Below are positions 1 to 13,008 of a stretch of DNA of 64,000 nucleotides, one piece after another. Position 1 is the first letter of the stretch. Each line of letters opens with the position of its first letter. The DNA lies in NCBI RefSeq assembly GCF_000687475.1, contig NC_057318.1, forward strand, positions 1,922,001 to 1,986,000, given 5' to 3'. Source of the DNA: Ustilaginoidea virens. Its lineage: Eukaryota > Ascomycota > Sordariomycetes > Hypocreales > Clavicipitaceae. A program made the translations under genes and the position numbers. A model generated the notes under the pieces. That model saw nothing but the letters and a program-made list of their open reading frames with translations. It was not told the DNA's origin and did no database searches.

Positions 1-1273
1 AAGAGTATAAAAAGCTATAAATTTTATAGTAGAATCCGCCCGGTAGGAAACCGACTTAAGAAATATTTATATCCCTATTAGAATCCTAATGCAGACGATT
101 AAAACCGCAATTAATAAGGCTATATAGAATCTCCTAAAGACTATACTAGCCCCTACTATATAGGTATCTATCGCTATATAAGGCTATATCGCTGCTATAC
201 TACCCTAATATAGCCTAGCTCCCTTAGCAGTACCCCCCTATATTTACTATAAAGTCCTTATTAAAGGAAATACTATTAATAGAATCCTTTAAAACTATAC
301 CCTAATTAAAATCATTAATATAATTAATAGGGCTACTACTAACGGAGTAGTAGTCGCAGCCTATAGGCTCTATAGTAGCAATATAATTATCACCTTTAAA
401 AAAGAAAAGGCAAGCTATATTATAGATATAGCCTAGGTCTGCCCTACTTTTAGCTAAGAGGCGGAACTTAATTAATACTTATTTAGTATTATCGTTAAGA
501 ATTTACTAACCTATTATACCGCGAATACTATAATAGAAGATATTTAGTTGAATTTTACTAAAGCTAATAGAAAGGGCTTTATTAGGGTCTCCCCTTACTA
601 CCCTAGGGGAACTATAATATAAGCGCCCCTAATTATAGGGGTTAACTCTATTAACCTTACAAATAAGCTCTATAAGGCAGGTATTATATATTAAGTAGAG
701 ATATTTAAAGCTAAACCCTATAACAATACTATATACCCCCGCCAGTGCTATAATTACTTTAAATTTAGCTATATTGCCGTATATTATATAGCGGTAGCCT
801 ACTATAGCCGGTATAGCTTTAAATACCACTTAAAGGGTAAATAAGGTTATCTAGTTATAATATAGAACTAATACGAATCCTGCCTTAACTATTATAGATC
901 TTACTTAGTATAGTCCCACCTCTATAAGGTAGTAATTAAATAATAGGAAAACGCTAGAAATTCCTATAGTAATAGACTAAGGCTTTTTGCCTTATATATT
1001 ATATCAGCCGCTAATACTATCCTTATTACGGACTAAGGCTACCGCTGTATAGCTAATAGGTCTCCTTTATATAAGCCTTCCCCTAAGAAATAAAGTCGCC
1101 TAGTCGGAAATATTAATAGGATCCCCTATATTAGAGCCGGAAGTAGTATTACTGCCTTTCTTTAAGCCGCTCCTACCTTAGACTATAATATAACCGCGCT
1201 TACCCTAAGCACCCAACCTATAGTTACCCTAAATATACTACTGCTATTAACCCCTTTATAATTATCTATATAA
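1..1273 (+). pseudogene. LINE-1 copy A ORF1 (gag-like), 5'-truncated by window edge
   Basis: Aligns by eye to the better preserved ORF1 of copy E (34648-36159). The CCHC knuckle region lies around 750-900, with cysteines mostly changed to tyrosine. The stop at 1271-1273 overlaps the ORF2 frame, as in the other copies. Many TAG/TAA codons make it non-functional. Confidence 0.8.
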
Positions 1274-2195
1274 TAATAGTCCTTTATTAAAATATATAGA
1301 AAAAAACCACCCTCATAAGGTTAATATTTTGCTATTAGTATAAGCTTAATATTATAGCGATTTAAGAACTTACTATACTTAATTAGGCCCTACTAAGCCC
1401 TAGCCTTAGAAGATATATATTGGTATCGTATAATAGAAGAGTAGTAATATATATCTATAAGCGGTATAGGCCCGGTATATAGTCTAGCGAAAAGGGACTT
1501 AATTAGTATAGGATCTCCTTACTATATACCGATATCTACTTAATTTACTCTTTAGGCTATAAATTGAATTAAATAACCCTTCTTATTATACTCGCTAAGT
1601 TTCTATCCTACCCCTATAATGCTTTCGTTAGGGACTTTAATATATATTATCCTCTTTAGGATAGTTTAAACTAAACTTCGCTTAAAATTAATACCCTTTT
1701 TAAACTTATAACTTAATAGTAGCTTAAATTAGCCACCCCTTATAGCAAAATAATAAGGCAAATACCTAAAAAGAGAAATAGTACTATCGATTATATATAA
1801 GTTATATAGGATATTATAGTAGAATATCTTAAAAATACTAATTTTACTAGATCCGACTATATCCCCTAGTTTATATATATTAAGATTAGTAATTATTATA
1901 TAAAAGCCCCCATATAAAGAATAGTTAGAAGTCCTTTAATTAATACCTCGCCTAGGTTAAAGCTAAAAACTAATTTATTACCTTTTATACTAAAGCCCTA
2001 CTCTATTCCCCTACTAAGATAGATATATATACTATATAGCTTACCGGCTAACTCTAGAGTATTGCTAATATTGCAGCCTTAAAAAAGGCACCTAAAGCTC
2101 CTAATATAAAGCCCTAATAGAACTTTTATATTAAAATAGCCTAAAATACTATAAAAAAGGCCTACCGAAAATAGGTAGTATATTATACCCCGGAG
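1270..2195 (+). pseudogene. LINE-1 copy A ORF2, endonuclease part
   Basis: Degenerate APE-type endonuclease. A GDFN-like stretch (read as RDFN) lies near 1632 and a GSDH-like motif near 1845. The reading frame continues on the far side of the inserted Gypsy-1 element at 9835. Summed over both parts ORF2 is about 3164 nt, against 3165 in copies B, D and E. Confidence 0.78.
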
Positions 2196-2439
2196 TGTCA
2201 CAGGCTCGGGCTACGCCCGTGCTACAATATGGCTAGGACACGGGCTGCGCCCGCGTCTAGCCTAAGAAGGGCAATAGACGGAGTCATAAGACTATACTAA
2301 GACTCCGATATATATTATAATTGGGATATAAATAGACTAGATAGAAGGTTCCTATTTAGATCCTTTTCCTTCCTCTTTAGTCTATTTAATATATATTACT
2401 GACGCCTATTCGCAGCCGCCCTAGGGCTAGTCCGTTATA
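2196..2439 (+). repeat. 5' LTR of Gypsy-1 copy 1
   Basis: 244 bp, matching 9586-9829 and 61585-61828. Starts TGTCACAGG and ends TCCGTTATA. Confidence 0.93.
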
Positions 2440-2493
2440 TTTAAATAGACTCTCTCAGCCTTGCTATTATAACCCTATATTATAGAACTAATA

Positions 2494-3690
2494 ATGCAAG
2501 CGTTATATAACATCGAAATAAGCACGCCCAATAAGATAGGGGCAGACGGCACAAGGCAATAGCGCCCCCGACGTAATATATATACCTAAATGCAGTAACT
2601 TTCTAAGGGAATGCAATAGATTTAATCGCAGATGAACTCTTTATAGGCCTATCTCGCAGAGCAGGCGAGTAAACCCTAACTAAAATACTAACCGGTCCCG
2701 GTGATATAATAGGGCAGACCTATCCCCCCTACCACTCTCGATGCGGCTTATACCTAACCTAAGCGTAAGCCGATCCCAATAGGGGACCCTTTTAATAGCA
2801 AAAAGATAATATTTATAGCCTAGCGAACCTTTATGTAATATAAACTTAAGGTCGATAAAGACTTTATTGGGGACGAAAAGACGCAGTAAATGTTTATCTT
2901 TTAGAACCTATCTTCTATAGTCTAATTATAAATCGCAGCCTTTTTTGAGAATAGTAAGGCCTATAATTATAATATAATAAAGTTCTTTAAATACCTCTAA
3001 CGTCTCTTTAAGGATCTATATTAATAGGATCGTGTAATTACTAAACTTAAGCACTTTTTACGCTAAGGCCCTAAAGAACCTTTTACTACCTTCTTTATCT
3101 AGTTTAAGGAAAAGCTAGCGCTTATAAGAGGAATTAGCTGGCTTAAAGAAGTGAAATTCGAATACCTTTATTCCGTATTAAATACTAGGATAGCCGATAA
3201 GATTATCGGACTTAGAGTCTCCTATAATAACTACTACCTAATAGTTAACTACTATCGTTAGATTATTATTGACCTTAAGACTAGTATAATGATTAGGCGC
3301 TATCCTAGTCCTCCTTGCGACTAATAAAATAATAACCGGGATATAGAGGGTAATATATAGATAATAGGTATTAACCAGCTTACTTTAAAGAGTAAGTAAT
3401 ATATAGCCGAATAGGTCTTATAAGAGGTTTTTAACGAGCGATAGGAGAAGGATCTATACCTTTATTATAGTGCTTCTACCTACTATATATAGAAATACTA
3501 TTTATAAAGGGCTTATAGACCGGGAATAGTTAAGGTAGCTATAGTAGACTCTTAGGCCGCTAAAGATAATAGTAGTAATAATACTTAAGGAAAAGAATAG
3601 CCCTTAAGCCTAATCTTATAAGAGGGCTTAAAGTATATACTAAAAACCCCGATTAATTATAAAAAGGACTTTATATAAAGGAGATAAAAG
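2494..3690 (+). pseudogene. Gypsy-1 gag remnant
   Basis: Capsid/nucleocapsid-like frame starting at ATG 2494-2496. A retrotransposon-gag-like central block (about 2770-3330) contains aromatic and basic stretches such as FFKYL and KLKHFL. A cysteine-poor remnant of a nucleocapsid knuckle lies near 3458-3520, with Cys mostly read as Tyr. Several TAG/TAA codons per 100 codons, all explicable by RIP. It would package the element RNA if intact. Family assigned from context (LTR upstream, protease downstream). The end coordinate is approximate. Confidence 0.7.
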
Positions 3691-3699
3691 AGATTATAG

Positions 3700-6600
3700 A
3701 ATATATAAATAAATACCCCTTTTTAGTACCGATATTATATAAATTTTATACTTTTATTGATACCTTAATCGACTTGGGTTATAATTGCTATAGCGCTATA
3801 AGCGAAAAAATAGTATAATAGTTAGGTCTTTAATCTATCTGCCTACTATAATGTAAGGAAATCGGAATAGTAGTAGAAATTTAAAGCTATTTAGGGGAAT
3901 ATAAGGAAGTAACTTCTTCTATTATATATATTATTCGTATAGATATTAATATTAATAGCTAGCCTTCTACAATTATACTTTATATAATCCTAGGCCTTAC
4001 CTATAACGTTATCTTAGGTCTCCCTTAGATAGAATACCGTAATATAATATTATAAGCGAAACGATATTGGATATAGATTAGAATGGTAGGCAATCTTATT
4101 ATTTAGGAATTAGTAGTATAATAGTTTAGCCTTACTACGGTTAATATTTTTAGTTTAGTCTTCTATAGTATACTTCGGTAGGTAAAGCGTTTTAAAGATT
4201 AATCGACCTCTTTTATTGCTATAAGCCTATAAGAGATAATGTATATCCACTATATTATGCTTCTACTGTATTAGGATTTTATATTATCTCTATAAAAGCC
4301 GCGGGTATTACCCTTAGAGTTATAGGAATTTAACGACCTATTTAATAAGGAAAAGGCCTTTAGCCTTCCTCTATATTAGGGTATATTAGACTATTATATT
4401 CGGCTTAAAAAGGCCTCGGATAAGAGTGTACTAAACCTACCTTAAGGCCTATTATATAATATACTGCGGGATTAGCTATTTAAGGTTTAGAGATAGGTAA
4501 TCGACCTTATAGATAAGGGATAGATTTAGGCAAGCTCTTTATTAGCGGCAGTTCTAGTCTTCTTAGCTAGAAAGGGGAATAAAAAGTGGCGTTTTTGCGT
4601 AAATTACTAAGCCTTAAATAAAGTTATAGCCTAAGACTAATATCCCCTCCTGCTAATTAAGGAGACCTTACGATCTTTATCTTAGGCGAAGTAGTTTACT
4701 AAGGTCGATATATATACGGTATTCTATAAAATCCGTATTATAAAAGGCGATAAATACTTTATTATATTCTGTATGCGATTTGGCCTCTTTAAGTGGCTTA
4801 TAATACCCTTCGGCCTTACTAGAGCCCCTATAATATTCTAACGATATATTAATAGGGCCTTAGGGAATATACTTAGCGATTTTGCGACTATATACCTTAA
4901 TGATATTTTTATTTATACCTTAGGATTGAGGGAGGACTATATAGGATGTATTAAAAATATACTTTAATAACTCTAAGATGCTAGTCTTAATCTAGATTTA
5001 GAGAAGTATAATTTTACTATAATAGAGGTCTAGTATTTAGGTTATATTATAATGGTAGGAAAAGAGATCTGCCTAGACCCCGAAAAGATTAAGGCTATTT
5101 AGAACTAGGAAGCCTTTATAAAACTAAGGGGGGTCTAAAGCTTCTTTAGCTTTGTAAATTTTTACTACGATTTTATCTTTAACTTCTCCCGATTTGCTAA
5201 ACCCTTAATTAAGTTAATAAAAAAGGGGGTTCCTTTTTAGTAGTTAGATAAAAAAAAGGAGGCATTCTAAGCGCTTAAAAATTACTTTATTTTATACCTA
5301 ATTCTCGCTTAATAGGACCCTAATAAGGAGATGATTCTTAAAGTAGATAGCTTTAGTATTGCTTTTAGTGGCTGCCTCTCTTAAATTAGGGAGGATAAAG
5401 TCCTCTACCCTATTATATACTATTCTATATACTTAATAGATACCGAACGGAATTATATAATTTATAATAAGGAGCTCCTTATTATTATTTTTTATTTTAA
5501 GGTATAATTAGCTAAACTCTAATCGGTAGCCTCTTTATTTACTATCCTTATAGACTATAAGAATCTAGAGTACTTTACTTAACCCTATAAGATATTAGAA
5601 TAGTAGGCTAAATAGGCTAAAATACTAGCGCTTTTTAATTTCTATCTCTAGTATAGGCTAAGGTCGTAGGCTTAATGCCTAGATGCCTTATCTCAATAGG
5701 AATAGGAAGCTAGTAGTATAATATTAAGGATTAGTAAGATTTTAAAACCGCTATCGATTTTAGTATTCTATTTAGACTTAATTATTAAACCGGTTCCTAT
5801 AGCTATACCTTTAGGATTTAGCTTACCTAATGGCTTATATATTTTCGCCGACTCTTACCTTTAGGTATTCTAGGATTAGGCTATAGCTAAAGATAAAATA
5901 TATAAGGTATATTAGGAAGTAATAGCGAAAAGCGAGAGACGCTTTCCGATTAAGGCTTCGATAAAGGAATAAATTATAAATTATACCTTAAATACTTATA
6001 GCGTGCTTTTTTATTAGGGGCAGATATAGCTCCTATCTTTTGAACCCCTAACTACTATAGTTATATAGCGATGCTATAAATTACCTACTATAGGCCATCT
6101 AGGGAAGAATACTATATTCTAGTTATTATATTAAGATTACTACTTCGATAATATATCTTTAGTAGTAGCAAGATATATCTAGAATTACTAATGCTGTAGG
6201 GCATATAAGAGCCGATAGTTACGCCAAGGCCTACTGCAGCTATTATCTATCCTAAACCGATTTTAGTTATAGATTTCTATCGATTTTATAATAGATCTTT
6301 TTGCATGTAATATATCCGACCTATAATTCCTTATAATTATTACTAATCGCCCATTAAAATATATCCAGCTTAAGGTAATATACTCTATAAAAGCAGAAGA
6401 TTATATAAAACGGTTTTAATAGTACTAATAGCGTTTCTATAGGTTCCCTAAAGAAATTATTAGCGATTAAGGGTCTAATTAGGTAAAATAATTTTAGATT
6501 ATACTTTATAATTTAGTTAGGACCGAATAACTCCTTTCGACTATATATTACCCCTAGACCGATAGCGGTATAGAACGGATAAACTAAGAGGTTTAGGCTA

Positions 6601-7420
6601 TCTTATATATTATAATCTCCTTTAGCTAATATAATTAGCTAAAACACCTTACGGTATATCAACTAGCATTAAATAACTAGATATTATTAATAACTGGTTT
6701 TAGTCCTAATTAGCTCTTTAACGGATTTAATATTCTAATAGTTATATTGCCTCTAGATATAATACTAAGTTTAACGACCCTAAAAAGGCGGGCTGCCTTA
6801 TTTTTAGCCACCCTCTATAAGGGATAGGAAATAGCCTAGGCTACTATCGCCTTTATATAATAGCAGTAGTAAGACGTAACTAACTGTTTATACTATTTAG
6901 TAGAATGTTTTTAAGTTAGGGATTGGGTATAGCTTACCTTACGTAATATTAAAATAAACCAGCCTTATAAAAAGCTCGATTAGGTTTTAGCAAAATATAT
7001 AGTTATAATTATACTATTTCTATTTAATATCCGATTCGATATCCTATAAAGTATTCACCTAATTTTCTATATTAATTTAGTCGAATAAGCGGCTTCCAAC
7101 CTACTATTAAGCTAGGAGATAACTAATATATAACCTAATCCCCTACTTATACTACCTTAGGACTCTAATCGGCTATATAAAGAATATAAAATAGAAGAGA
7201 TTTTAGCTATAAAAAATACTTAAGGTTAGGGGCAGAACCGCAATATACTTATAAAATGGAAAGGATACAACTTACCTATATAGGAACCCCTAGAGAACTT
7301 CTTAAAGATAGCGGTATAAAAGGCATTTAAGGCTAAATAGGGGGATATTTAGATGTATAATAGACCTATATGGCCTTGGGATTGGATTTTAGACCTATAA
7401 CCTTAATATCGTCTAATAAT
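3700..7420 (+). pseudogene. Gypsy-1 pol remnant (PR-RT-RNH-IN-chromodomain)
   Basis: Degenerate polyprotein. Visible in order: an aspartic-protease-like LIDLG motif near 3765 (DSG expected); RT block with RFCVNY near 4590, FGLTRAP near 4810 and YLNDI near 4893 (YLDDI expected); LGYII near 5040; RNase H region about 5330-5500; an integrase zinc finger of HHCC type near 6070-6230 with GHLG; and a chromodomain near 7253-7300 (KWKGYNLP and EPLENF). The chromodomain at the integrase C-terminus is typical of chromoviruses, which target histone-marked heterochromatin. Stops throughout, so not functional. Boundaries approximate. Confidence 0.85.
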
Positions 7421-7439
7421 ATAAAAAAAAAAAATTAAT

Positions 7440-9566
7440 CCTTTTCTTTTTTAGTAAAGTAATCTAGTAAGTTTTAGCGTTTATTTTTTATTTTTAGTAA
7501 TTCCGGCCCTATTTCTATATTTATTAATTCCTACTCCCCCTATTACCCTCATTTTTATTGGCATTCCCTTGCCCTCTTATAGGATTTAGCGGGGGGGCAT
7601 ATAAGGGAAAAAAGGGGACTATTATATAGTAGGGCAGAAAAGGCAGCAGTAGTATTAGCGGTATAATAGGCGGATACTAACTGGGAATAGTATAGCTTGC
7701 GTACCTATAATAGGGTGTAATAGGTCTAGAGGGATATACTTATAATGCCGGGCCAGTAGTAATAGAACCGGCCTTAGCTAGTGGCGTAATTGTCGGTATA
7801 GGAGCCTAAAGCGAGTCTATATTGGCATATAGGGAGGATGCTAATTAAAGGGAAGTAGGCGGAGTATAAGGTATAGGTATAGTAGGGGTGACCTAATGTG
7901 TAAAGCTGGTTATTGCTTTTGCTATAATTTGCGTATTTTATTATTACTCTGCGAGTAGTTATATAATAGGCGCTATAGAGTTGCCGCTAGCCTATTGGGA
8001 CCCGGTAGTTAAGGTAGAGGGAATAATAGTCGTTATAGGCGCAGTAGGAGTCGACCTGCCTATATTGGCAGCCGGGGTATACGCAAAAAGGGCCATTATA
8101 ATATACTCTTATGCTATAGCCTATAGTTTATCCTATTAATAATATAGTATATTAAACTTAGGGTGAAGATGGGCCTTTCGGCCTAGGATATCTCTTACCT
8201 TCGGATAAGCGGCCTCTTTAATGCTTTATTTCTTTTATGCTATACAGATAATGCGTTTCATTACCCGCTATAGTTGGGGATTTATCGATATTATATGCTT
8301 ACACTAGATATATATCTTATATTTCTAATAGTATCGAATATAAGCCTAAAAGCGATTAGACTATATATAGACAATATATTCTCTAGTATTTATAGTATAC
8401 TATATATAGGCAATATAGGTATACTCTACCTCCTTGATATTATTAGTATTTAATCCCTTAGAATCCCCCTAAATAAAAAACTCTCCTATAACGCGTTTCT
8501 TTTATAACCGCTAATATAATAATCTAGTAGTAGGCGAAAGTAGCGTTTTTCTAGCGTGCGAAAGGGTCTGGGGCATAATAGTAGATAAGGAGGGAGCTAA
8601 TATTGCTCTAGATAGGGTCTTAAGGGTAATAGCTATTAAAGAAGAAGCTTTTATTGGTATTACCCCTATCGATAATGGGATTTTTATATAAGAAAGGGCG
8701 GGAGAATAAAAGGGCGATAATAGGGCTCCTATATTAGGCGATAAGGGCTCTATTAGACTCTTATTATTATTAGAAATAATAATAAGCTTAGAGCTAGGGG
8801 GGGAAATATATGATTATCCTAAGGAAGGTATAAATTATAGCGGCTGCAATAGCATTTCTAGCTAAGAACCTTCTCTATGCCTGGTACTTTTAGAGCCTCT
8901 GGCAGACGCTTAGGATAGACCTAATAAGGTCATAGGAGGGTCCCAGGCAATAAGCATATTCCTATCTATTAGTCTTCTAGATAATATAGCGATAAATCCG
9001 ATATAATAGCAAATAGGGGGGGGACCTAAATACCTATTAATACCGGACGATTTACTATACGGACCCTAGACGATTTACTATACGGACCCAATACGAACGA
9101 TCTAGGAACTTTTAATAGCGTAACTCTATTAGTAGGGACGATTCTTATAATAGTAGTAATGCTATAGACTTACTATTAGGAATAATAGCCTTAGTGACGG
9201 TAGGCATAGGGACGGAGAGAGGGAGAAAGAAGTGTAAAAGAGAAGTAGATAAAGGAAGAAGCCTTAGTATAGATAGATTTCCGACCGATAGCTAGCGATA
9301 AAATTTTTCTACTTCGCGATAGCTGCAATATAATTCCTTCTAGCTAATGGCACTACGACCGGCTTCGATAAGATTCTATTATATCTGCCTAAAGCATACC
9401 GACTCTAGCCCCCGCTATATTTATATCGGTTATATATTGGCATATCTATGCGCCCGATTGTTATTTTATATATCTGATTAAGGTTATTTTTGAGGGCTAT
9501 AAGAAGTTTTAATTGGGGGGCGATATATATAGGGGATGATATCGGATGGTTTATTCTTCTACTTCC
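7440..9566 (+). other. Gypsy-1 3' internal region, function unassigned
   Basis: About 2.1 kb between the chromodomain and the polypurine tract, repeated in Gypsy-1 copy 2 (26218-27395, 53651-54283, 60711-60946, 61376-61584). No known domain recognised. Two sense-strand frames with relatively few stops run through roughly 7655-8140 and 8521-9006, so an extra 3' ORF is possible. Confidence 0.6.
8521..9006 (+). pseudogene. possible extra 3' ORF of Gypsy-1, unknown product
   Basis: An open stretch of 161 codons with only four internal stops (three TAA, one TAG), fewer than neighbouring RIP-affected frames. No start codon or domain recognised; the protein would contain a Leu/Ile-rich middle and acidic residues. 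The matching part of copy 2 is at 53666-54150. Alternative: non-coding 3' UTR with a chance open frame. Confidence 0.3.
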
Positions 9567-9583
9567 GAGGAGGAGGAGGGGGG
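9567..9583 (+). other. polypurine tract of Gypsy-1
   Basis: An uninterrupted 17-nt purine run of GAG repeats ending in Gs, just 5' of the 3' LTR. This is the expected plus-strand primer site. Equivalent tracts precede the LTRs at 61585 and 62542. Confidence 0.8.
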
Positions 9584-9585
9584 TA

Positions 9586-9829
9586 TATTACGGGCTCGGG
9601 CTACGCCTGTGCTATAATGTAGCTAGGACTTGGGCTATGCCTGCGTCTAGCCTAAGAAGGGCAATAGATAGAGTCACGGGACTATACTAAGACTCCGATA
9701 CGTGTTATAATTGGGATATAAATAGACTAGATAGAAAGTTCCTATTTGGATCCTTTTCCTTCTTCTTTAGTCTATTTAATATATATTACTAACGCCTATT
9801 CGCAGCCGCCCTAGGGCTAGTCTGTTACA
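9586..9829 (+). repeat. 3' LTR of Gypsy-1 copy 1
   Basis: 244 bp, the same length as the 5' LTR and differing mainly at RIP-type positions. Ends TCTGTTACA, followed by the TSD CGGAG. Confidence 0.93.
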
Positions 9830-9834
9830 CGGAG
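9830..9834. repeat. 5-bp target-site duplication of Gypsy-1 copy 1
   Basis: CGGAG here and at 2191-2195. Uninterrupted LINE-1 copies read across the joined site (for example CAGAG at 15182), confirming insertion. Confidence 0.9.
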
Positions 9835-12072
9835 AATCTTAATACCGCATAAAAGGTAGGGGCGATTTAATCCTATATTATATAAAAGGAATAGTATTAA
9901 TTATAAAGAAAAGCCCTTAATAAAACTATTATTTAGAATGCCAACCTATAGTTTTTAGAGAAATAGGCCTATCTATATAGTAGCCTCCTACTTAAATTAA
10001 AAGAAATCCCTCTATTAAAACGAGGCGGCTTAGGCCTAAAAGCTATAATATATAAGGAAAAAGTATAAGTCCTTATTAAGTAGTTCTTCCTTACCTCTTA
10101 AGCTATTTATAAAGATATCCCTAACCTAATATTCCTTTAGCTTACTACCGCTATATTCCCCCCTATTAATTCCTTTTCCTATAAAGAGGTATATATTATA
10201 TTACGCAATATAGTAGGCTAGAAAGCATTAGGCCCTAATAGGCTCCTAGTAAGATTCCTTAAAGTATATAGCCCCCTACTTATTACTGCTTTTATATACC
10301 TCCTAAACGAAATATACTATATTAGGTATTACCTAGCTTAATACCGGGAGGCTAGAGTAGTAGTACTATAAAAACTAGGGAAAAAGCTAGAGGAGTATTC
10401 TAAAGTAGGAGGCTAAAGATTAATATTGCTTTTTAACTTAATAGGAAAAGTCTTAAAAGCTATAGTTATATAGCGGCTTATTATTACTCTTAAAGAGGGT
10501 AACTTCTTTCTAAACCTCTAAATAGGCAATAAGGTAAACTAATTAACTAATATAGCCCTAAGTATACTAATCGAAATTATATATATAATTTAGCACTATA
10601 GCGGGATCGCTTTACTATTTTAATTAGATATTTTAGCTGCACTCGATACTATTAATTATACCCGCTTTATCTATTTACTACTAAAGAAAGGGCTCCCGCC
10701 TTAGCTAACGGTATAGGTATACAGCTTTACTAATTCGTATTTAATATAAATCTACTTTAAGGGGCAACTTATAGATAAACTATTAATTACCGCTAAGGTC
10801 CCTTAAAGGTCCTTTTTTTTCTCTATCCTCTTTTTAGTCTATATTATATTACTCTATAAAAGACTATAGAAGGTTATATTAATTATTATATTAGGCTTTA
10901 CTAACGATGTTAATATTATAGCTTATAGAAGAGATATAGGGGAGATTAAGGCGCTACTTAAAAAAGTATAGGCTATCTATAATAATTAATCTAAGTAAAT
11001 AAAACTAAATTTTAACTCTAGTAAGAGTAAGCTTACTTACTTTACCTATACATATAAGGCAGATAAGACCCTAATACGGCTCGAGACCGCTATAATATAG
11101 CGGAAATAGTATACCAGATTCTTAAGGGTTAAAATCTACTATAAGCTAAAATAGAGGGAATATTATATTAAGATCTTAAAGAAATTTAAATAGTAGCAAT
11201 TCGTACTAATAGTAATAGCGGCCTTTACCTAAGGCTACTAATATTAGGAAGTATACCTTATCTATATATAAATTATCCGAACCTTTATTGCCTTTAGTAT
11301 AAGGGTATAATATACCCCTATTGCCCCTAGAGGGGTAGCAAAAGGTATTATTAAATCCCTAGCTATAGAATAGTCAGCCTGCCTCTGTATAATTATTAGG
11401 GCCTTTAAGGCTATATTGCTAAATACCCTTAAGACTAAGGCAGCTATACCCCTAATTAACCTTTATCTTAATTATATCTATTAGCGGTTCTTCGAAAAAA
11501 TAGCTAAAATAGGTATAACCGATAGGATTAACTGTACATTAGTAGCAATAATAGTAATACTTTAATACTAATAAAGGAAAGGTAATTATAAACCTTTAGC
11601 CTATACCTTATTTCCTAACTTTAACTCCTACTAGCTTTTAGCTAAAGAAAAACTAGTAAAAAATTAATATAACTAATAGTAAAGTAATTAGGTAATAGTA
11701 AAGGCAAAACGCCCCTAGCATAGGACTTTAGCAGCTGAAAGGGCATTAGACTTCTATTTTATAGTAAAAATAACTCGACTATATAAAGACCTATAAAAGT
11801 ATAAATCGGTAATACTTACCTAACTCTATATAGAAAAAATCGGCCTTAATTCCTTCCTCTGCCTCTAATAAGTTCCCTTAATATTATTACCTTTTTATTA
11901 TTATAAAGAAGGCCTAGAAGACCTTTACTATATTATCCTCTCCTACCTAAAGTACTATAAATAAAGGTATACCCTTCTCGGATTTAGTCTTAGCTTTAGC
12001 CTATTTTGCGATTAATATAATATATCTATCGCATTTAATAAACTATACCTCATATAGACGATCGCTTACTAA
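9835..12072 (+). pseudogene. LINE-1 copy A ORF2, RT and C-terminal part
   Basis: Degenerate RT (GFTNDVN in place of GFADDTN near 10895) followed by the C-terminal region and the decayed Cys/His finger near 11880-11950. The TAA at 12070-12072 is the ORF2 stop, 176 bp from the stop of the convergent antisense gene. Heavily RIP-mutated. Confidence 0.8.
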
Positions 12073-12248
12073 ATGCTTAGTATTAACCGACTTAATTAAT
12101 TCTAGCTTACCTAATCCTATTAGTATAGTATAGCTGAAAGAGCTACCAAATACTCCTACATAGCCCCTATATAATATTTATAGTAATCCTATAGTAGGAA
12201 TAAAGAGCCTTAGGAATAAGTAAATCTTTTAGGCCCTATAGGCTAGAA

Positions 12249-13008
12249 CTAATCGATAGTTATTATATTAATATTAGGGGTATCTTTTTTCCCCTCCCCC
12301 TTTTTACTCCCTTTATTACCCTCCCCCCTTTAATCCCTATTATCTTTAGTCTGCTCCCCCTCTAAAGCCCCCCCCCCCCCTCTTAGGCTAGGAAAACCTA
12401 TAATAATATAGTAATATCCTTTTAAGTATAGGCCTATCATTCTAAGGTAAAGACCTTCCTTTCTTTAAGGTTTAATATCTTTTAGATTGCCTTAAGAGCG
12501 CTAAGGCCCCCTACCGCTACTACTGCTGCTACTACTGCCGCCTAATTATACCCCTAAGAGGCAGATACCTATTTAGCCTTTTACTAAAGGGCCTTATAAT
12601 CGTCTACCTAAAGGCAAAAATAGTTAGCTAATAACTCGCGCTATATACGAATCGAAAATATACCTTTATCCCCCCGGTAATAATCTCCTATATATCTAGG
12701 AGTTCTTATACTAGGACCCGGTTCCTAGGGGTCCTTTTTAGGGGTATATATATCTTACCCGTAAAAGCATAGGGATAGTAGGCCGTACTAATCCCTGTCT
12801 ATATTAGCCTCGCTAGAGAGCGAGTATAACCCGGTCTATACCTTATTGGCTATGGTATCTATACTTAGGATCCTTTGAGCGTATTAGATATAGCCTATAT
12901 AGCTATACGCGTAGTTTGCCGGGCTACTATATAAGGGTCAGCTATAGTTCCGCCGCATATAAGATCTATACTCACCCCCTTATTTAGTATTACTAACTGC
13001 TTTAGTAT
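12249..13008 (-). pseudogene. antisense spliced zinc-cluster-like gene, LINE-1 copy A remnant
   Basis: Homologous to 30549-31310 but inverted with its LINE. Exon 1 is 12976-13008, with its ATG decayed to ATA. The first intron begins at 12975 with GTGAGT and retains GCTGAC before TAG. The stop is at 12249-12251. Not functional, but the splice signals are well preserved. Confidence 0.68.

Larger units (their letters stand above)
1..2195 (+). mobile_element. LINE-1 copy A, 5' segment
   Basis: Non-LTR retrotransposon in + orientation whose 5' end lies outside the window. It holds ORF1 and the endonuclease part of ORF2. It is interrupted at 2196 by an LTR retrotransposon and resumes after the duplicated CGGAG at 9830. 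Heavily RIP-mutated. Confidence 0.9.
2196..9829 (+). mobile_element. Gypsy-1 copy 1, complete Ty3/Gypsy chromodomain retrotransposon
   Basis: A 7634-bp element with two 244-bp LTRs, gag, pol in the order protease, RT, RNase H, integrase, chromodomain, then a 2.1-kb 3' region and a polypurine tract. The LTRs read TGT...ATA and TAT...ACA, consistent with ancestral TG...CA ends. The 5-bp TSD CGGAG (2191-2195 and 9830-9834) shows insertion into LINE-1 copy A. RIP is moderate: the LTRs retain CG-rich segments but gag and pol are broken throughout. Confidence 0.93.

Noticed and set aside
12361..12385. Homopolymer C/G tracts as regulatory sites or CRISPR-like arrays
   Set aside because: They are low-complexity remnants of the Gly/Glu-rich tail of the antisense gene, present in each LINE copy. 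No spaced identical repeats were seen.
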